Shown here in pieces: positions 29,115 to 39,169 of a stretch of DNA of 64,000 nt. Source of the stretch: an uncultured Planktomarina sp. GTDB lineage: Bacteria > Pseudomonadota > Alphaproteobacteria > Rhodobacterales > Rhodobacteraceae. The notes under the pieces are model-generated. The model was given only the letters and a program-made list of their open reading frames with translations. It was not told the DNA's origin and did not search any database. Each line of letters begins with the position of its first letter. Positions within the stretch are counted from its first letter, which is position 1. Both the position numbers and the translations under genes were made by a program. The stretch is taken from positions 19,362 to 83,361 of the forward strand of contig CAJJBP010000008.1 in NCBI GenBank assembly GCA_905182425.1, written 5' to 3'.

Positions 29115-29312
29115 TTAGTAATGTGGTGGGCGTTCGTCGCCCAAAACTATACCGCCGCCGCCGTCTGCTTCACGAGTGCGAGTGCGCTGTGCCAAAGCCT
29201 CAACTATTTCTGAAATTGCGCGTAACTCATTGTCCTGCTTTGCAACTACGTCTGAAAGCTCTTCAACAGTGCGGGTTAAATGCGCGATTTGTTCTTCTAA
29301 AGCTTGTGTCAT
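29115..29312 (-). CDS. slyX: SlyX family protein
   Basis: A 65-residue protein beginning MTQALEEQIAHLTRTVEELS, followed by a coiled coil (DNELRAISEIVEALAQR) and the family C-terminal signature GDERPPHY. The proximal ATG at 29312 is chosen as it gives the normal SlyX length; a longer frame to 29498 would overlap hisS. The function of SlyX is unclear; it was linked to the SlyD prolyl isomerase locus in enterobacteria. It converges on dnaE. Confidence 0.85.
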   Translation of the reverse strand: MTQALEEQIAHLTRTVEELSDVVAKQDNELRAISEIVEALAQRTRTREADGGGGIVLGDERPPHY

Positions 29313-29490
29313 TACCGGTGTTTGCGCCTGTTTCTCTGCTAGCGCAAGCTGCAAAACTGCTTGGTTAGTTGTGTGAAATCTGCTGTTTTTGGCCTTAACA
29401 TAAAAACCTCTTTTGAATTTCTCCACGTGGGAACGGTTGCCCCTTTGGTTTTGCGCGGGTAAATGCAAGGCAACAGATAAGGAACGCATC

Positions 29491-30990
29491 ATGGCCAAAC
29501 AAAAAAAAGCTCCGCGGCCCAGGGCTGTCCCACCAAGAGGCTTTCGCGATTATTTTGGCACTGATGTTTCAGAGCGGTCTAAAATGTTGCGTGAAATTGC
29601 CGATGTTTACCAATTGTATGGCTTTGAGCAGCTCGAAAGTAGCGCTATTGAAACTGTTGAGGCATTGGGAAAGTTTCTCCCTGATGTGGACCGTCCAAAT
29701 GAGGGAGTTTTTGCTTGGCTGGAAGAGGAGGATTGGCTTGCTCTACGCTATGACCTGACTGCACCTTTAGCGCGCGTTTATGCGCAACACCGCAACGAGC
29801 TCCCAAATCCTTATCGGCGTTTTGCCATGGGGCCGGTCTGGCGCAATGAGAAGCCGGGCCCGGGACGCTTCAGGCAGTTCTATCAATGTGACGCGGATAC
29901 TGTTGGCTCTGCTAGCATGGCCGCTGACGCAGAGATTTGCGCCATGTTATCTGATACACTCGAGCGGGTAGGTATTTCACGAGGAGATTATATCATCAGA
30001 GTGAACAATCGCAAAGTACTCAACGGCGTGATGGAAGTCGCTGGCGTGCTTGACCCGTTGGATCCTGACAGATTTACAAATGAACGCGGTATTGTTTTAC
30101 GCGCAATTGATAAATTGGACCGCTTGGGGCTTGAAGGCGTACGGCAACTTTTGGGCGAAGGCCGCAAAGATGACAGCGGTGATTTCACAAAAGGCGCCGG
30201 GCTCGGGGCGGGGCAGGCTGAAATTGTGATGGGTTTCATGCAAGCGCTGGGTGACACGACCGTGCGGACCTTGGATAATCTCCAGGCCTTGGTCGCGGGT
30301 TCCGGAGTGGGTGAAACTGGTGTTGATGAGCTAAGGCAAATCTCTGATCTTGTGGTAGCGCAAGGCTATGAAACTGACCGTATTATGCTTGATCCATCCG
30401 TGGTGCGAGGTTTGGGTTATTACACTGGGCCCGTCTACGAAGCAGAGTTAACATTTAAAATTAAAGATGAAAAAGGTAGACTTCGGCAATTTGGTTCTGT
30501 CGCAGGTGGTGGGCGCTATGATGATTTGGTTAAACGCTTCACTGGTCAAGAAGTTCCGGCCACTGGTATTTCGATCGGGGTCGATCGCTTGCTTGCAGCA
30601 CTACGGATGAAGGGCAGGGTTGGACAAACTGCCCCTGGCCCTGTCGTGATTACAGTTATGGATCGAGATAGAATGAGCGATTACCAATCTATGGCTGCTG
30701 AACTACGTGCTGCTGGCATCAGGGCAGAAGTGTATCTGGGTAATCCAAAAAACTTTGGTAACCAATTAAAGTACGCTGATAAACGTAAAAGCCCTATTGC
30801 AATTATTGAGGGGGATGTCGAAAAAGCGGCTGGTATAGTACAAATTAAAGACCTTATTTTGGGTGCTGAATTAGCAAAAAAAGCAAGCTTGGAAGAGTGG
30901 AAAGCCCGACCAAGTCAGATTGAATCCCCACGGGCTGAGTTAATAGAGCAAGTGCGCAAAATGTTATTGGCCCAGGCTCTTTCTGAATGA
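29491..30990 (+). CDS. hisS: Histidine--tRNA ligase
   Basis: A 499-residue class II aminoacyl-tRNA synthetase, starting at ATG 29491 after a ribosome site AAGGA. Motifs: the N-terminal PRGFRDYFG, motif 2 [19 protein letters not shown], the histidine-binding segment [14 protein letters not shown] and motif 3 in [15 protein letters not shown]. The C-terminal anticodon-binding domain starts around residue 385 ([12 protein letters not shown]). Its stop overlaps the start of hisZ by four bases; the pairing of hisS with hisZ and hisG is typical of Rhodobacteraceae. Confidence 0.96.
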   Translation: MAKQKKAPRPRAVPPRGFRDYFGTDVSERSKMLREIADVYQLYGFEQLESSAIETVEALGKFLPDVDRPNEGVFAWLEEEDWLALRYDLTAPLARVYAQHRNELPNPYRRFAMGPVWRNEKPGPGRFRQFYQCDADTVGSASMAADAEICAMLSDTLERVGISRGDYIIRVNNRKVLNGVMEVAGVLDPLDPDRFTNERGIVLRAIDKLDRLGLEGVRQLLGEGRKDDSGDFTKGAGLGAGQAEIVMGFMQALGDTTVRTLDNLQALVAGSGVGETGVDELRQISDLVVAQGYETDRIMLDPSVVRGLGYYTGPVYEAELTFKIKDEKGRLRQFGSVAGGGRYDDLVKRFTGQEVPATGISIGVDRLLAALRMKGRVGQTAPGPVVITVMDRDRMSDYQSMAAELRAAGIRAEVYLGNPKNFGNQLKYADKRKSPIAIIEGDVEKAAGIVQIKDLILGAELAKKASLEEWKARPSQIESPRAELIEQVRKMLLAQALSE

Positions 30991-32036
30991 CCTTGCTCCG
31001 CATTGAAACCGAACGTCTTTTAAAGTTTTTTCAAGCGGCTGGTGCTGTGCGCGTGGAAACTAACATTTTACAACAAGCAGATGTTTTGTTGGATCTATAC
31101 GGTGAAGATATTCGTGGGAGAGCTTTTGTCACTTCTGATCCACTGCATGGCGAGCAAATGTTGCGTCCTGACTTTACTGTTCCTATAGTTCAACGCCATA
31201 TGGCTGAAAGCGCAGAGCCCGCACGCTATACTTACGCAGGCAAAGTTTTTAGGCGCCAAGAGACTGACACAGACCGCTCAAGTGAAATTGATCAAGTTGG
31301 TTATGAAGTATTTGACCGTGGCCCTGCTGAAAAGATCGAAGCTGAAGTTTTTGATATATTCTACAGAGTTTTAGCCCCGTTTGGGCTCACGGCTTCAACA
31401 GGTGACGTTGGTCTACTTTTGGCCGCTATTGAGGGACTTACGACTTCGCAAGCCCGTAAAGAAGCCTTACGCCGTCACATCTGGCGGCCGCGTAGGTTTG
31501 GTGCATTGATCGAGCGGTTTTCGAATATTGTTGGAGTAAAGGATCTAGGACTAGGAGGTCAGCAGATTGGCCTGCGCTGCGCTGGCGATATTAAGAGCAG
31601 ACTTGCTCAATTAGCACAAGAAGCAGAGGCTCCACCAATTCCCAGGTCCGAAGTTAATGCGATCAAAGATTTGCTCGCCGTAAAGAATACTTTTCCAAAT
31701 GCGTTGGAAGATCTTGAAAATTTAGCGCCAAGATTGCCGTCAATAGAATCTGCTATTGTGAATATGCGTAAACGTGCTTCTGCACTTAGGTATGCGGGTA
31801 TTGATATTTCTAAAATCGGTTTTGAAGCTGCTTATGGTCTCACTGCGATGGAATATTACGATGGTTTTGTCTTTGGTTTTTATTCTCCTGACCAATTCGA
31901 TTGGCCGGCGGTAGCTTCAGGAGGTCGCTATGATGCTTTGACTCGAGTTTTAGGGCAAGGACGCTCAGTTCCAGCGGTGGGGGGTATTGTTCGACCGCAT
32001 TATACGCAGGGACTGTCGCAAGGAGCTTTAGAATGA
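30987..32036 (+). CDS. hisZ: ATP phosphoribosyltransferase regulatory subunit
   Basis: A 349-residue paralog of histidyl-tRNA synthetase that lacks the anticodon-binding domain. It keeps the catalytic-like core ([26 protein letters not shown] and the C-terminal [15 protein letters not shown]). In organisms with the short HisG, HisZ binds it and confers histidine feedback control. The gene lies between hisS and hisG with four-base overlaps on each side, so the three are co-translated in effect. Confidence 0.93.
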   Translation: MTLLRIETERLLKFFQAAGAVRVETNILQQADVLLDLYGEDIRGRAFVTSDPLHGEQMLRPDFTVPIVQRHMAESAEPARYTYAGKVFRRQETDTDRSSEIDQVGYEVFDRGPAEKIEAEVFDIFYRVLAPFGLTASTGDVGLLLAAIEGLTTSQARKEALRRHIWRPRRFGALIERFSNIVGVKDLGLGGQQIGLRCAGDIKSRLAQLAQEAEAPPIPRSEVNAIKDLLAVKNTFPNALEDLENLAPRLPSIESAIVNMRKRASALRYAGIDISKIGFEAAYGLTAMEYYDGFVFGFYSPDQFDWPAVASGGRYDALTRVLGQGRSVPAVGGIVRPHYTQGLSQGALE

Positions 32037-32713
32037 TCAAGTTAGGTGTGCCGGCTAAGGGCCGGCTAATGCAAAATACATTTGATTGGTTCGCAAATCG
32101 CAATGTCTTGTTGTCCAAATCTGGGTCTGACCGAGAATATATCGGTAAAGTTTCTGGAGTTACGGGAGTTGAGCTAATCCTTCTTTCTGCTGGCGAGATC
32201 CCTGGGGAGCTGGCGGCTGGGCGTATTGATCTTGGTGTAACGGGTACGGACTTAGTTCATGAAAAATTGGCTAATTGGTCAAAAAAAATCACCCCTGTTA
32301 TCGAAATGGGGTTTGGCTTTGCTAATTTGATGATTGCAGTACCGGCTTGTTGGCGTGATGTTACGTGCCTCCATGATTTGGATGCAGTTGCTGCACGCTT
32401 TCGGGCCCAGCAAGGCTTTCGCTTGAGAGTAGCGACTAAGTACCATCGATTGGTTCGCCAGTTCATGACTGAACATGGGGTCGCTGATTATCAATTGGTG
32501 GACAGTCAGGGTGCGACAGAGGGAGCAGTCAAGAACGAAACTGCAGAAGCAATAGCAGATATTACCAGCTCAGGTGCCACTATAGAAGCCAACCATCTAC
32601 GAATTTTGGAAGATGGTCTTGTGCTAAAATCGCAAGCAACATTATGGCAGTCTCGATCAGCACAAGGCAATTGCTCTGAGTTGATCAAGAAAATAATAAC
32701 TACACAAATTTAA
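32033..32713 (+). CDS. hisG: ATP phosphoribosyltransferase, short form
   Basis: A 226-residue catalytic subunit of the first enzyme of histidine synthesis (ATP plus PRPP to phosphoribosyl-ATP). It begins [16 protein letters not shown], has GRIDLGVTGTDLVHE, and ends with the PRPP-binding region (LVDSQGATEGAVKNETAEAI). The C-terminal regulatory domain of the long form is missing, which agrees with the presence of hisZ upstream. Its stop codon overlaps that of the convergent trans-sulfuration gene. Confidence 0.95.
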   Translation: MIKLGVPAKGRLMQNTFDWFANRNVLLSKSGSDREYIGKVSGVTGVELILLSAGEIPGELAAGRIDLGVTGTDLVHEKLANWSKKITPVIEMGFGFANLMIAVPACWRDVTCLHDLDAVAARFRAQQGFRLRVATKYHRLVRQFMTEHGVADYQLVDSQGATEGAVKNETAEAIADITSSGATIEANHLRILEDGLVLKSQATLWQSRSAQGNCSELIKKIITTQI

Positions 32714-33921
32714 GCTAATGCTACCGCCAAATCGCGAATTAAATCTGTTGGTTCTTCTAATCCAACTGACATGCGAAAAACTCCGTCTCCTGCGAACGAC
32801 CGATAGCTTTTGAGTTGTGTGCCGCTGAGCCTGAAAGACGTTTCCATGAGACTCTCGGTTTCCATCCAGAAAATTAAACTACGATGGTGGCCGAGTGAAA
32901 CCGCATAGTGAATGATGTCCATCCGATCGATCATTTGCTGTGCAATTTTTCGCCCAGTTTTAGCATCACCAACTTGGAAGCTAATCATTCCAGACATATT
33001 TAGCATTTGCTTTTTGGCCAATTCATATTGTGGGTGACTTGGTAGGCCTGGGTAAATTACTTTAGTCACCTGTGGCTGAACTTGGAGCCATTCAGCCACT
33101 GCTTGTGCTCCAGATTGGTGCGCTTGCATCCGCAGCGGAAGCAGTGACAAGCCGCGTGCGACCAACCACGCGTTGAAGGGAGACATCACGCCACCGTGGT
33201 GAATTGCGCTTTCGCCACGAATTTTAGAAATCAAAAGTTTTGAGCCAGCGACTGCGCCTCCTACTGCATCGCCATGACCCCCCACATATTTTGTCACTGA
33301 GTGCATAATTAAATCTACGCCCAATAACGCAGAATTTTGGCCCATCGGTGATGCGAAAGTTGCGTCGCAACTAACTAAGGCGCTGGCGGTATGTGCCATC
33401 TTGCAGACCTGCGCAAGATCAGTCAGGCGGCCAATTGGATTGACGGGGCTTTCTGTATGGACCAATTTTGTGTTCGGGCGGAACGCTGCTTGGAGAGTTC
33501 CTAAATCAGACATATCCACTAGTGTCACATCAATGCCGAAGCGGGGGAGGGTGTCTCGTGCCAGTTCCGCGACACCCGCATAGCTAACGTCCGATACGAT
33601 GACGTGATCGCCAGCTGACAAAAAAGTTAGAAAGATAGCAGTTGTAGCCGCCATGCCTGATGCAAGGCAAATACAATCCTCAACTCCTTCGAGTTTAGCA
33701 AGCTTTTGCTCAAGCATATTCACCGTTGGATTGCCCCAGCGGGCGTAAAGATACTTTCCGTCATCTTGTAAGTCGTGGGCGGAAAACCCTGCAACTTGAT
33801 CTGTCACAAATGTTGACGACATGTGCAATGCTGGGGCAGACGCACCTGTAGTTGGATCTGGGACTTCACCTGAGTGAATTGCGGTGGTCATTAAGCCATA
33901 TTTAGAGTTTGTGCGGTTCAT
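32710..33921 (-). CDS. Cys/Met metabolism PLP-dependent enzyme (trans-sulfuration family)
   Basis: A 403-residue fold-type I PLP enzyme of the cystathionine gamma-synthase/O-succinylhomoserine sulfhydrylase family. Visible are YARWGNPTVNMLEQKLAKLE, the PLP-contacting SGMAATTAIF, VSDVSYAG and the Schiff-base lysine in HSVTKYVGGHGDAVGG. The C-terminal motif SFRLSGTQLKSYRSFAG differs from the common SLG pattern and fits the divergent alphaproteobacterial branch. The reaction could be gamma-synthase, gamma-lyase or sulfhydrylase; sequence alone does not decide. Confidence 0.85.
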   Translation of the reverse strand: MNRTNSKYGLMTTAIHSGEVPDPTTGASAPALHMSSTFVTDQVAGFSAHDLQDDGKYLYARWGNPTVNMLEQKLAKLEGVEDCICLASGMAATTAIFLTFLSAGDHVIVSDVSYAGVAELARDTLPRFGIDVTLVDMSDLGTLQAAFRPNTKLVHTESPVNPIGRLTDLAQVCKMAHTASALVSCDATFASPMGQNSALLGVDLIMHSVTKYVGGHGDAVGGAVAGSKLLISKIRGESAIHHGGVMSPFNAWLVARGLSLLPLRMQAHQSGAQAVAEWLQVQPQVTKVIYPGLPSHPQYELAKKQMLNMSGMISFQVGDAKTGRKIAQQMIDRMDIIHYAVSLGHHRSLIFWMETESLMETSFRLSGTQLKSYRSFAGDGVFRMSVGLEEPTDLIRDLAVALA

Positions 33922-34026
33922 GCTTGCGTTCCTTGTGCTGTTGCATTTTTTTGAGACCGCAGCGCTGCAACAGCCTATATGGTCTCAGGCCGAACGTCTC
34001 AGAAAACTGGGAAAGCTGTCAAGCGC

Positions 34027-34458
34027 TTATAGGATGCCAATATCGGCTAATGCAATTTGCAAAGCATGAGGTAAAATTTCCTCGTGTTGTCTGGTTTCAC
34101 CCAAATCTGGTGGAGCGGCTGCGGGTTCGAGATAACGCCAGCCTTGAAAGGCACGCCTAGGCGTGGCGGCAACGCGGATTAATTTGGGATCTGATACGAT
34201 TGCACAACGGCGAATACCATCTGGCCCGATAACTTCGTCAAGACGCAAAACGGTCTGGCGGCAAAGAAGGGTGCCTTTGATAATCCAATAGATTGAACCT
34301 CCATTAGTCAGCTCCGCTTCGCGCTTTGGCCACATACGAGTTATGTGACGCGGAAAGCCGTCGGGTGTTTGAGCCATTGGGGATGCTTGCCATTCGGTGA
34401 GACCTTCAACAGATTTGGTACCAACGCTCAATTTTACTAGATTTATGGTATGTGGCAA
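34027..34458 (-). CDS. DUF1489 family protein
   Basis: A 143-residue protein with the DUF1489 pattern LVKLSVGTKSVEGLTEWQ near the start, then HITRMWPKREAELTNGGSIY and a C-terminal RAFQGWRYLEPAAAPPDL. The start is TTG 34458 with AGGGG seven to eight bases upstream; no ATG gives a comparable N-terminus. The family is largely restricted to alphaproteobacteria and has no known function. It is divergent from nrdJ, with a gap of about 125 bases between starts. Confidence 0.82.
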   Translation of the reverse strand: MPHTINLVKLSVGTKSVEGLTEWQASPMAQTPDGFPRHITRMWPKREAELTNGGSIYWIIKGTLLCRQTVLRLDEVIGPDGIRRCAIVSDPKLIRVAATPRRAFQGWRYLEPAAAPPDLGETRQHEEILPHALQIALADIGIL

Positions 34459-34584
34459 TTGGAACCCCTAAATGTTGTGCTTTCCCCTTAAGAGAGCAGA
34501 TTTTGAGTGTGGATACAAGTTGACCTTATGACGGCTAAAGCGTAACTTGAAGGCCTATAAAACCTTTTAGTTTTGGATTTCTAC

Positions 34585-36846
34585 ATGACTGTCTTTGCCG
34601 CTCCTATCGCCGAACAAATCTGGGATATGAAATACCGTTTTAAACAAGCGGATGGGACGCCAATTGATGAAACGGTTAGACACAGTTGGCATCGAATAGC
34701 GGATGCTTTGGCTGCGGTTGAGACGTGCCCATCCGATTGGGCGCCGAAATTTTACAATGCGCTTTCAGACTTTAAATTTCTTCCTGCCGGACGCATTACA
34801 GCCGGTGCTGGCACAGAACGAAGCGTAACTTTGTTTAATTGCTTCGTCATGGGCACAATTCCAGACAGTATGGGCGGTATCTTTGATATGCTTAAAGAAG
34901 CTGCTCTTACAATGCAGCAGGGCGGTGGGATTGGTTATGATTTCACGACTATTCGTCCGAAGGGAGCCAAGGTCAAAGGAGTGGCTGCTGATGCATCTGG
35001 TCCACTATCATTCATGGATGTTTGGGACGCGATGTGTCGCACTATTATGTCTGCTGGCAGCCGACGCGGTGCAATGATGGCTACAATGCGCTGTGATCAT
35101 CCCGACATAGAAGATTTCATAACGGCTAAGAAAGATCCTGCACGTCTAAGAATGTTTAACGTATCGGTATTGGTGACTGATGATTTTATGGATGCCGTGA
35201 AAAAAAATAGATCTTGGGAATTGAAGTTTGAAGGAAAAGTTTTCAGAACGGTAAAAGCAGCTGAGTTGTGGGATCAGATCATGGCCTCGACCTTTGAATT
35301 TGCTGAGCCTGGAGTGATATTCATTGATCGTATCAATAAAGCTAACAACCTTAACTATTGTGAGACGATAGCGGCTACAAATCCTTGTGGAGAGCAGCCG
35401 TTGCCACCTTATGGTGCTTGTCTTTTAGGATCTATAAATATGGCGCGTCTTGTGTCCCACCCGTTTGAAGAAAATGCTAAGCTGGATGAAACACTGATGT
35501 CTGATTTGGTCGCAACTGCGGTACGAATGATGGATAACGTTGTTGACGCGAGCCGATTTCCCCTTGAAGCGCAAGCGCGAGAAGCTGTCGCAAAACGCCG
35601 CATTGGTTTGGGTGTTACCGGTCTTGCAGATGCGCTTTTAATGGTGGGTCAGCGCTATGGTTCGGAAGAAGCGGCAGTGCAAACTGGTGTATGGCTGAAG
35701 CAGATAGCGCGTGCCGCATATTTGGCCTCGGTTGATTTAGCCAAAGAAAAAGGGGCCTTCCCACTATTTGATGCGGAGGGTTATTTGGCTAGCGGTGCCA
35801 TGCAGGCAATGGACGATGATGTGCGCACAGCTATTGGCAAGCACGGCATTCGTAACGCTCTACTGACCAGCATTGCTCCAACTGGTACCATTAGCCTTTA
35901 TGCGGGTAATGTGTCCTCAGGTATCGAGCCAGTGTTTGCATATGCGTACACCCGAAAGGTGCTGCAAAAAGACGGATCACGCACCGAGGAAGAGGTCGTT
36001 GATTACGCTGTCCAAATGTGGCGTGATAAAATGGGCGATGCTGCATTACCTGATTACTTTGTTAACGCGCAGACACTTGCACCACTTGATCATGTTAGGA
36101 TGCAGGCGGCTGCTCAAAAATGGGTCGATAGTTCAATTTCCAAAACTATTAACTGTCCCGAAGATATTAGCTTTGAAGCATTCAAGGATGTTTACATGGC
36201 GGCTTGGGATCAGGGATGTAAAGGCTGTACAACCTACCGTCCAAATGCTGTCACAGGGTCTGTTTTGAGCGTTTCAGATGAAAGTGAAAAGGCACTTGAG
36301 GTTGATAACGGCGCTGAAGTTGTCTACATAAGCGAACCATTGTCGCGCCCCGAGGCATTAGAAGGTCAAACTTATAAGGTAAAATGGCCTGACAGCGAGC
36401 ATGCGATCTATATTACTTTGAATGATCTGGTTTTGAACGGACATCGTCGTCCATTTGAGGTATTCATCAACTCCAAAAATATGGAGCATTTTGCTTGGAC
36501 CGTTGCTCTTACTCGTATGATCTCCGCAGTATTTAGGCGTGGAGGTGACGTAAGCTTTGTTGTTGAAGAGCTTAAAGCGGTGTTTGACCCGCGTGGGGGA
36601 GCTTGGGTGGAAGGTAAATACATTCCGTCAATTCTTGCGGCTATTGGCAGCGTTATCGAGCAACATATGATTAATACGGGCTTTATTTCTGGAGAAGGTA
36701 TGGGGTTGAAAACTGACCCGCAAGCAGAGGTTGTGAGCCTTACGCAATCACGCGCTGTGCCTTGTTCAAGCTGTGGTCAATTTGATTTGCGTATGCTTGA
36801 AGGCTGTATGACCTGTGGTAGTTGTGGCTATTCAAAGTGCGGTTAA
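34585..36846 (+). CDS. nrdJ: Adenosylcobalamin-dependent ribonucleoside-diphosphate reductase (class II)
   Basis: A 753-residue class II reductase that makes deoxyribonucleotides using adenosylcobalamin for radical generation. The catalytic barrel shows GGGIGYDFTTIRPKGA, SAGSRRGAMMATMRCDHPD, the finger loop NPCGEQPLPPYGACLLGSIN and SIAPTGTISLYAGNVSSG. After the barrel come an additional domain and a zinc-like tail with cysteines in CSSCGQF and CMTCGSCGYSKC. The proximal ATG 34585 is preferred over the TTG at 34573. No class I subunits are seen nearby. Dependence on B12 fits the cobalamin genes at 4740-5842. Confidence 0.95.
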   Translation: MTVFAAPIAEQIWDMKYRFKQADGTPIDETVRHSWHRIADALAAVETCPSDWAPKFYNALSDFKFLPAGRITAGAGTERSVTLFNCFVMGTIPDSMGGIFDMLKEAALTMQQGGGIGYDFTTIRPKGAKVKGVAADASGPLSFMDVWDAMCRTIMSAGSRRGAMMATMRCDHPDIEDFITAKKDPARLRMFNVSVLVTDDFMDAVKKNRSWELKFEGKVFRTVKAAELWDQIMASTFEFAEPGVIFIDRINKANNLNYCETIAATNPCGEQPLPPYGACLLGSINMARLVSHPFEENAKLDETLMSDLVATAVRMMDNVVDASRFPLEAQAREAVAKRRIGLGVTGLADALLMVGQRYGSEEAAVQTGVWLKQIARAAYLASVDLAKEKGAFPLFDAEGYLASGAMQAMDDDVRTAIGKHGIRNALLTSIAPTGTISLYAGNVSSGIEPVFAYAYTRKVLQKDGSRTEEEVVDYAVQMWRDKMGDAALPDYFVNAQTLAPLDHVRMQAAAQKWVDSSISKTINCPEDISFEAFKDVYMAAWDQGCKGCTTYRPNAVTGSVLSVSDESEKALEVDNGAEVVYISEPLSRPEALEGQTYKVKWPDSEHAIYITLNDLVLNGHRRPFEVFINSKNMEHFAWTVALTRMISAVFRRGGDVSFVVEELKAVFDPRGGAWVEGKYIPSILAAIGSVIEQHMINTGFISGEGMGLKTDPQAEVVSLTQSRAVPCSSCGQFDLRMLEGCMTCGSCGYSKCG

Positions 36847-36949
36847 ATAAATAGGAGCGGCTTCGTCGCCTCTATACATTCTAACTTTTACCGCGTACCG
36901 CCGACGTATTAAACCTCTTTGCTGAGGCAATTTAGGGGTTTGTTGGTCC

Positions 36950-38972
36950 ATGGGGGGCTACTGCACCCTTTGGACATGGAAAGATACTCATTTGAAACAA
37001 GCCCTCGCTGACGCGCTTGAAAAGCGCGGCTATAAAAATCTAACACCTGTACAAACCTCTGTAACAGACTCTGATTTAGCAAATGCAGACCTTTTGGTCT
37101 CGGCACAAACTGGTTCCGGCAAAACTGTAGGATTCGGCTTGGCGATTGGTGACAGCCTTTTGGGTGAAAATGAAGTGTTTGAACGTCCGTCCAAGCCGTT
37201 GGCATTGGTGATTGCACCAACTCGTGAGTTGGCTTTACAAGTAAAGCGGGAATTGCAATGGCTTTATGGCGAAGCTAAAGCAACGCTTGCCTCATGCGTG
37301 GGCGGTATGGACATGCGCGATGAACGTCGTTCGCTTGAGCGTGGTGCACATATAGTTGTAGCGACCCCGGGTCGTTTACGCGATCATATCAGCCGTGGAT
37401 CTATCGATCTGTCTGAGTGCCGGGCTGTTGTATTGGACGAAGCAGACGAGATGTTGGACCTTGGGTTCCGCGAGGACCTTGAGTTTATCCTGGGCCATGC
37501 GCCCGAAACACGCCGCACATTAATGTTTTCAGCTACAGTACCAAAATCAATTGCGACACTAGCTAAGTCCTATCAAAAAAATGCAGTCCGTGTTTCCACT
37601 GTTGCTGAAAAATCTCAGCATTCGGATATTGAATATCGTGCATTGGGCGTCGCTGCGCGTGACGTAGAAAATGCCATAATCAATGTTCTCCGGTTTTACG
37701 AATCTCCAAATGTTTTGGTGTTTGCAAACACGAGGATCATGGTAAGCCGTTTGACTACGCGCTTATCAAACCGCGGTTTTTCAGTTGTCAGCCTATCGGG
37801 TGAGTTGAGCCAAGCTGAGCGGACACATGCGCTTCAAGCAATGCGCGATGGCCGCGCCCGTATATGTGTTGCAACTGATGTTGCAGCCCGTGGGATTGAT
37901 CTTCCGAAGTTGGATTTGGTCGTGCATGCAGAATTACCAACAAATCATGAAACTTTACTTCATAGGTCGGGACGTACTGGGCGAGCTGGTCGCAAGGGAA
38001 TTTCAGCCCTGATTGTGCCGCCTTCCGCACGCCGCAAAGCTGAGCGAATTTTACAAGGGGCAAAAGTCACAGCAAATTGGGGAGTGCCACCCTCAGCGGA
38101 TGACGTTAAAGCTAAAGACCGGGAACGTATGTTAGCAGATCCTTCCTGGAATGAGTCGATTAGTGAAAAAGAACAAGCTGGCGTTGATGAGCTGCTCTCA
38201 CATTTTAAACCTAATCAATTGGCTGTGGCTTACTTGCGACTGTATTCTGCTAAGCAGTCTGCTCCTGAAGAGCTGGTTGCGGTAGATACTAAAGACACAA
38301 AACCGCGACGAGCTGCGGACTTTGGCCCGACTGTGTGGTTCTCGATTCCGGGTGGCCGTGCCTCGGGTACTCTTCCTGGCCGTTTGCTGCCCATGATTTG
38401 TAATTCTGGAAACATTACAAAACATGATATTGGAGCAATTAAAATTCATCCAGCTGAGTCATTTTTTGAGATTAAGAAGTCTAGTGTTGATGGTTTTAAA
38501 GCGGCTCTTGGTCCCAAAATGGTTGCTGAAGATGAAGTTGTTGTTACAGAATTAAAGGGTCCTCCGGCTGATATTTCCAATGAACGCTCAAAACCAGCTA
38601 AAAAGTGGGATGACAGAAAGCCCGGTCATCATCAAAAAGAAAATGTGCCAGTTGATTGGAATGACGACGCCAAACCAAAACCACGTAAGCCGAAGCCAGG
38701 CCAAGGCGGTAATAAGCCTAAATCTAAAGTCTAAGTCTAAGTCTAAGTCAGAAAGTAAACCTCGTCCGGAAGGTGTTGTTGAAAGTTTTAAGAAAAAAAC
38801 TGGTAAGTCTGGTGGCTTTGGCAAACCTACCACGGGCAATAAGCCTGGTGGATTTGGTAAACCTAAATCTGGCAAGCCAACTTTGAAGTCCACTGGTGCG
38901 CCGGTAAGCAAAGCGAGTAAGCCTAAATTGAGAAGTGGAAAGGCCGCATTTAAGGGTGGTAAGTCTAACTAG
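36950..38972 (+). CDS. deaD: DEAD-box RNA helicase (DeaD/CsdA type), frame break in the basic tail
   Basis: A helicase of about 674 residues. The core has SAQTGSGKT (motif I), PTRELALQ, TPGRLRDH, LDEADEMLD (II), FSATVP (III), ATDVAARGID and HRSGRTGRAG (VI). A DbpA-type RNA-binding domain follows (VWFSIPGGRASGTLPGRLLP, about 460-530). The low-complexity tail is rich in Lys, Ser, Gly and Pro. At 38726-38728 an extra A within a TCTAAG repeat shifts the frame to a TAA at 38732-38734; the other frame continues SKSKSKSESKPRPEG, two GGFGKP repeats and stops at 38972. The start is uncertain (ATG 36950, or TTG 36992). The likely role is structured-RNA remodelling in ribosome assembly or cold. Confidence 0.88.
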
Positions 38973-39169
38973 ATACGTTAATTTGGCTATTTTTGGATTA
39001 TATTAAAAATAAGTTGAGTTTGCTTGACATCAGCACTCATGGCTGGCATGGCCATTCAATTGGTGTTGGTGGCCCTCGCAAGAGGATGCCTGTCAGGGTT
39101 AACCCAAAGGACAACGCCCTTCATAGTGGCCCTTGAAGGCCTCGATATAAAACTGAAGGAGACCAGCGT
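38973..39169 (+). promoter_or_regulatory. Leader/promoter region of rpsD
   Basis: A 197-base gap with a TTGACA at 39024-39029 that could be a -35 element, though no good -10 lies 17 bases on. The palindrome GGGTTAACCC is at 39096-39105. Further on, GCCCTTC near 39115 and GAAGGC near 39136 could pair. A long, structured leader before a stand-alone S4 gene may carry autoregulation, but this is only inferred. A ribosome site GGAG lies shortly before the ATG. Confidence 0.25.

Noticed and set aside
34459..34584. Cobalamin riboswitch before nrdJ
   Set aside because: The gap of about 125 bases has no recognisable B12-box or room for the full aptamer.
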